Shown here: positions 30,702 through 32,137 of the stretch, piece by piece
Layout: each line of letters starts with the position of its first letter
How positions within the stretch are numbered: the first letter of the stretch is position 1
Translations under genes and position numbers: made by a program
Notes under the pieces: generated by a model
Database searches by the model: none
What the model saw: the letters and a program-made list of their open reading frames with translations, nothing else
What the model was told of the DNA's origin: nothing
Origin: a virus
Strand: one strand, 5' to 3'
DNA: 32,137 bases
Virus record (IMG/VR): IMGVR_UViG_3300031999_000130
Location: 1 to 32,137 of that record

Positions 30702-31145
30702 TCACTCAACCACCTCTACATAATATTTTTCCATCCAAACTCCATTGATATTTTCAGCCTTGAACTTAACGATCTCCGTCGTTATACGAGACTCGCAACG
30801 AAGCATTCTTCCGGGCGAATACCATATTTTACGGTTAGGTTTGCCGTGAAAATATAACTCACCGTCTGCCTTGTATACTCGATCTGACCCTAGGTATGTA
30901 TATGACTCTTTAACCCACAGGCGATCACCAGGGGCGCCTAGAGGCGGCATGCGGTAATAAGTCTCGCTTCCATCCAGGAACATTACAGAACCAGGCTTGT
31001 GCGCTTTGTGTGTTGATGAAGACACATAGCCCTCAATCTCCCAATTAGGGTTGGCGCATTTAAACGGTATTAGAATCGTTTTTAGGCTCCCGTCAAGTAG
31101 CCCTCGAATCTCTTCGGTAGTACATACTAGGCTTCGCTCTCTCAT
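30702..31145 (-). CDS. ASCH/PUA-like phage protein (147 aa)
   Basis: Begins MRERSLVCTTEEIRGLLDG. PPLGAPGDRLWVKESY (about residues 74-89) and RITTEIVKFKAENING are the two signature blocks of a common small phage ASCH-like protein (PGDRLWVRETW ... SRITLEIT). The ASCH fold binds RNA or nucleotides; the phage role is unknown. GGAG is 8 nt from the ATG at 31145, which overlaps the previous stop (ATGA). Confidence 0.7.
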   Translation of the reverse strand: MRERSLVCTTEEIRGLLDGSLKTILIPFKCANPNWEIEGYVSSSTHKAHKPGSVMFLDGSETYYRMPPLGAPGDRLWVKESYTYLGSDRVYKADGELYFHGKPNRKIWYSPGRMLRCESRITTEIVKFKAENINGVWMEKYYVEVVE

Positions 31146-31330
31146 ATTTTTATCTCCAATGTTTTCACCCGAACAAATCCGCACCATCGGCACCGCTGCC
31201 CAAGCATCAAAATAGACGGGCTACGCTTTGGATGGTGTTGTACGCAACCGTCGCAAGCCTTCCCATTCCGCAGGCGATTCTCTTTTTTATCGTCACGCAG
31301 TGCGTTGTAAATGTCTGCCATATCACCCAT
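31142..31330 (-). CDS. Small zinc-knuckle protein (62 aa)
   Basis: CDGC near residue 27 and CRWC near residue 48, with an HHPKRSPS loop between, form a likely Cys4 (or Cys3His) zinc site. Basic overall. Start overlaps the membrane-protein stop (TAATG). Possible nucleic-acid binding. Confidence 0.65.
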   Translation of the reverse strand: MGDMADIYNALRDDKKENRLRNGKACDGCVQHHPKRSPSILMLGQRCRWCGFVRVKTLEIKI

Positions 31331-31446
31331 TATAATCCTCTCTTTCTTTTATCAATCTTTGCCGCTACTGCCATGACGATTGCAGCCACGGAAAAGCCAA
31401 TCACACACCCGATTGGCGCGTATACAAAGACCAGTGCGTCAAACAT
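31330..31446 (-). CDS. Small one-helix membrane protein after array A (38 aa)
   Basis: MFDALVFVYAPIGCVIGF continues into VAAIVMAVAA, giving one strong membrane segment (about residues 4-29), then a basic KIDKRKRGL tail. It overlaps A14 by 8 nt: the ATGTTTGA supplies the A14 stop, just as array members do for each other. It parallels the small membrane proteins at both ends of array B. Confidence 0.6.
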   Translation of the reverse strand: MFDALVFVYAPIGCVIGFSVAAIVMAVAAKIDKRKRGL

Positions 31447-31606
31447 ACTCGACATCCTTGTAAGCCGATTGAAGCAAATCCCACAGCGAAACCCCCATCG
31501 AATCCCGAAGCGCTTCCCACAGCGAACCCCTCAGCGAATGCAGCAGCGCCCCCCACAGCGAATTCCACATCGAATTCCACAGATCATCATTTGACACACA
31601 AAACAT
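31439..31606 (-). CDS. Mini-gene A14, last member of array A (55 aa)
   Basis: MFCVSNDDL, then WNSM, WNSL, WGAL, LHSL, RGSL, WEAL, RDSM, GVSL, WDLL, and QSAYKDVEYV. The stop TGA lies in ATGTTTGA of the membrane-protein gene, so the VLCV tail is absent. Confidence 0.65.
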   Translation of the reverse strand: MFCVSNDDLWNSMWNSLWGALLHSLRGSLWEALRDSMGVSLWDLLQSAYKDVEYV

Positions 31607-31802
31607 ACTCGACCTCTTTGTAGACGGATTGCAGTGAATCATTCAGCGCATCCCGCAGCGAATCCCCCAGCGACTCCCGCAGCGAAGTCCGCGGCGCATC
31701 CCACAGCGAAAACTCCAGCGCATCCCACAGCGAAAACTCCAGCGAAATCCGCAGCGAAACCCACAGCGCATCCCTCAGCTTCCCATTATACACACAAAAC
31801 AT
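31587..31802 (-). CDS. Mini-gene A13, xxSL-repeat protein (71 aa)
   Basis: Variant start MFCVYNGKL; repeated EFSL-WDA units, one with Pro (WDAP), then RTSL, RESL, GDSL, RDAL, NDSL, and QSVYKEVEYVLCVK. Shares its NDSL end with A3 and A7. Confidence 0.65.
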   Translation of the reverse strand: MFCVYNGKLRDALWVSLRISLEFSLWDALEFSLWDAPRTSLRESLGDSLRDALNDSLQSVYKEVEYVLCVK

Positions 31803-31926
31803 ACTCGACTCCTTTGTAAACTGATTGCAGCGAAATCCGCAGCGAATACCGCAGCGAAATCCACAGCGAATTCCGCAGTGCATCCCACAGCGAATACTGC
31901 AGCGCATCATTTGACACACAAAACAT
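31786..31926 (-). CDS. Mini-gene A12, xxSL-repeat protein (46 aa)
   Basis: MFCVSNDAL, QYSL, WDAL, RNSL, WISL, RYSL, RISL, then QSVYKGVEYVLCV. Near copy of A5, but with the GVEYVLCV ending and a different stop context, so the 3' junction was exchanged. Confidence 0.65.
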   Translation of the reverse strand: MFCVSNDALQYSLWDALRNSLWISLRYSLRISLQSVYKGVEYVLCV

Positions 31927-32050
31927 ATTCAACCCCTTTGTAAACTGATTTCAGAGAAATCCGAAGCGAATTCCACAGCGAATACCACATCAAATCCCGC
32001 AGCGAAACCCCCAGCGAATACCGCAGATCATCATTAGACACACAAAACAT
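31907..32050 (-). CDS. Mini-gene A11, xxSL-repeat protein (47 aa), complete copy
   Basis: MFCVSNDDL, RYSL, GVSL, RDLM, WYSL, WNSL, RISL, then KSVYKGVEYVLCVK. Equivalent to A4 minus 60 nt (five units). The first 57 bases of the window hold the truncated duplicate of its start, with one Leu-to-Arg difference. Confidence 0.65.
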   Translation of the reverse strand: MFCVSNDDLRYSLGVSLRDLMWYSLWNSLRISLKSVYKGVEYVLCVK

Positions 32051-32137
32051 ACTCAACGCCCTTGTAAACTGATTGCAGCGACCATCCTATCGACTCCCCC
32101 AGCGAATCCCATAGCGACTCCCCCAGCGAATTCCTCA
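31994..32137. repeat. Terminal redundancy, right copy
   Basis: Partner of bases 1-144. The base at 32013 (A) restores the usual TCG-CTG unit, so this copy is more likely to be the correct sequence. Confidence 0.8.

Larger units (their letters stand above)
31439..32137 (-). repeat. Mini-gene array A, right-hand part
   Basis: Continuation of array A across the contig ends, holding A11 to A14. Contains the partner copies of the 171-bp duplication and of the 144-base end overlap. The array ends where the small membrane protein begins. Confidence 0.9.

Overview
This window looks like the complete or nearly complete genome of a P22-like, short-tailed (podovirus-type) double-stranded DNA phage. The evidence is an ordered head and DNA-delivery block on the minus strand: small and large terminase, portal, scaffold, coat, gp4-like and gp10-like tail-hub proteins, three ejection-type proteins and two large receptor-binding proteins. 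The host cannot be named; this virion type points to a Gram-negative bacterium. The first 144 bases match the last 144 at 143 positions, so the molecule is probably circular or circularly permuted, with a unit of about 31,993 bp. No integrase, tRNA, DNA polymerase or replicative helicase was seen.

Two divergent transcription units start at a control region (about 3.95-4.06 kb) that carries a perfect 14-bp inverted repeat. The leftward unit encodes a small helix-turn-helix protein, a 74-aa unknown, a VRR-NUC-type nuclease, a probable lambda O/P-like pair of replication proteins (with three 10-bp tandem repeats inside the O-like gene, a candidate origin) and a 58-aa protein. It then runs through a long mini-gene array (array A, about 1.6 kb down across the contig ends to 31.44 kb) into a small membrane protein, a zinc-knuckle protein and an ASCH/PUA-like protein. 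A weak terminator follows, then the late operon from terS at 30.57 kb down to an M15-type endolysin at 10.85 kb. The rightward unit encodes a coiled-coil protein, a ssDNA-binding-like protein and several small unknown proteins. It then enters a second mini-gene array (array B, 7.3-9.87 kb), interrupted by a DUF6745-like gene and a strong terminator, and ends with three small genes, the last a possible late regulator with a helix-turn-helix and a Cys4 knuckle.

The most unusual content is the two arrays: 21 recognisable mini-genes of 38-82 codons. Each has the form MF(C/S)(V/M)SN-xxL, then n copies of a tetrapeptide xxSL or xxAL encoded by 12-nt units, then SVYKxVEYVLCV. Nearly all overlap the next by 8-20 nt, so the tail of one gene encodes the ribosome-binding site and start codon of the next. 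One member (225..419) keeps both ends but has an unrelated, non-repetitive core. Stretches are shared within and between the arrays, and indels occur in whole 12-nt units, which indicates active shuffling. I recognise no described family for this system and assign it no function.
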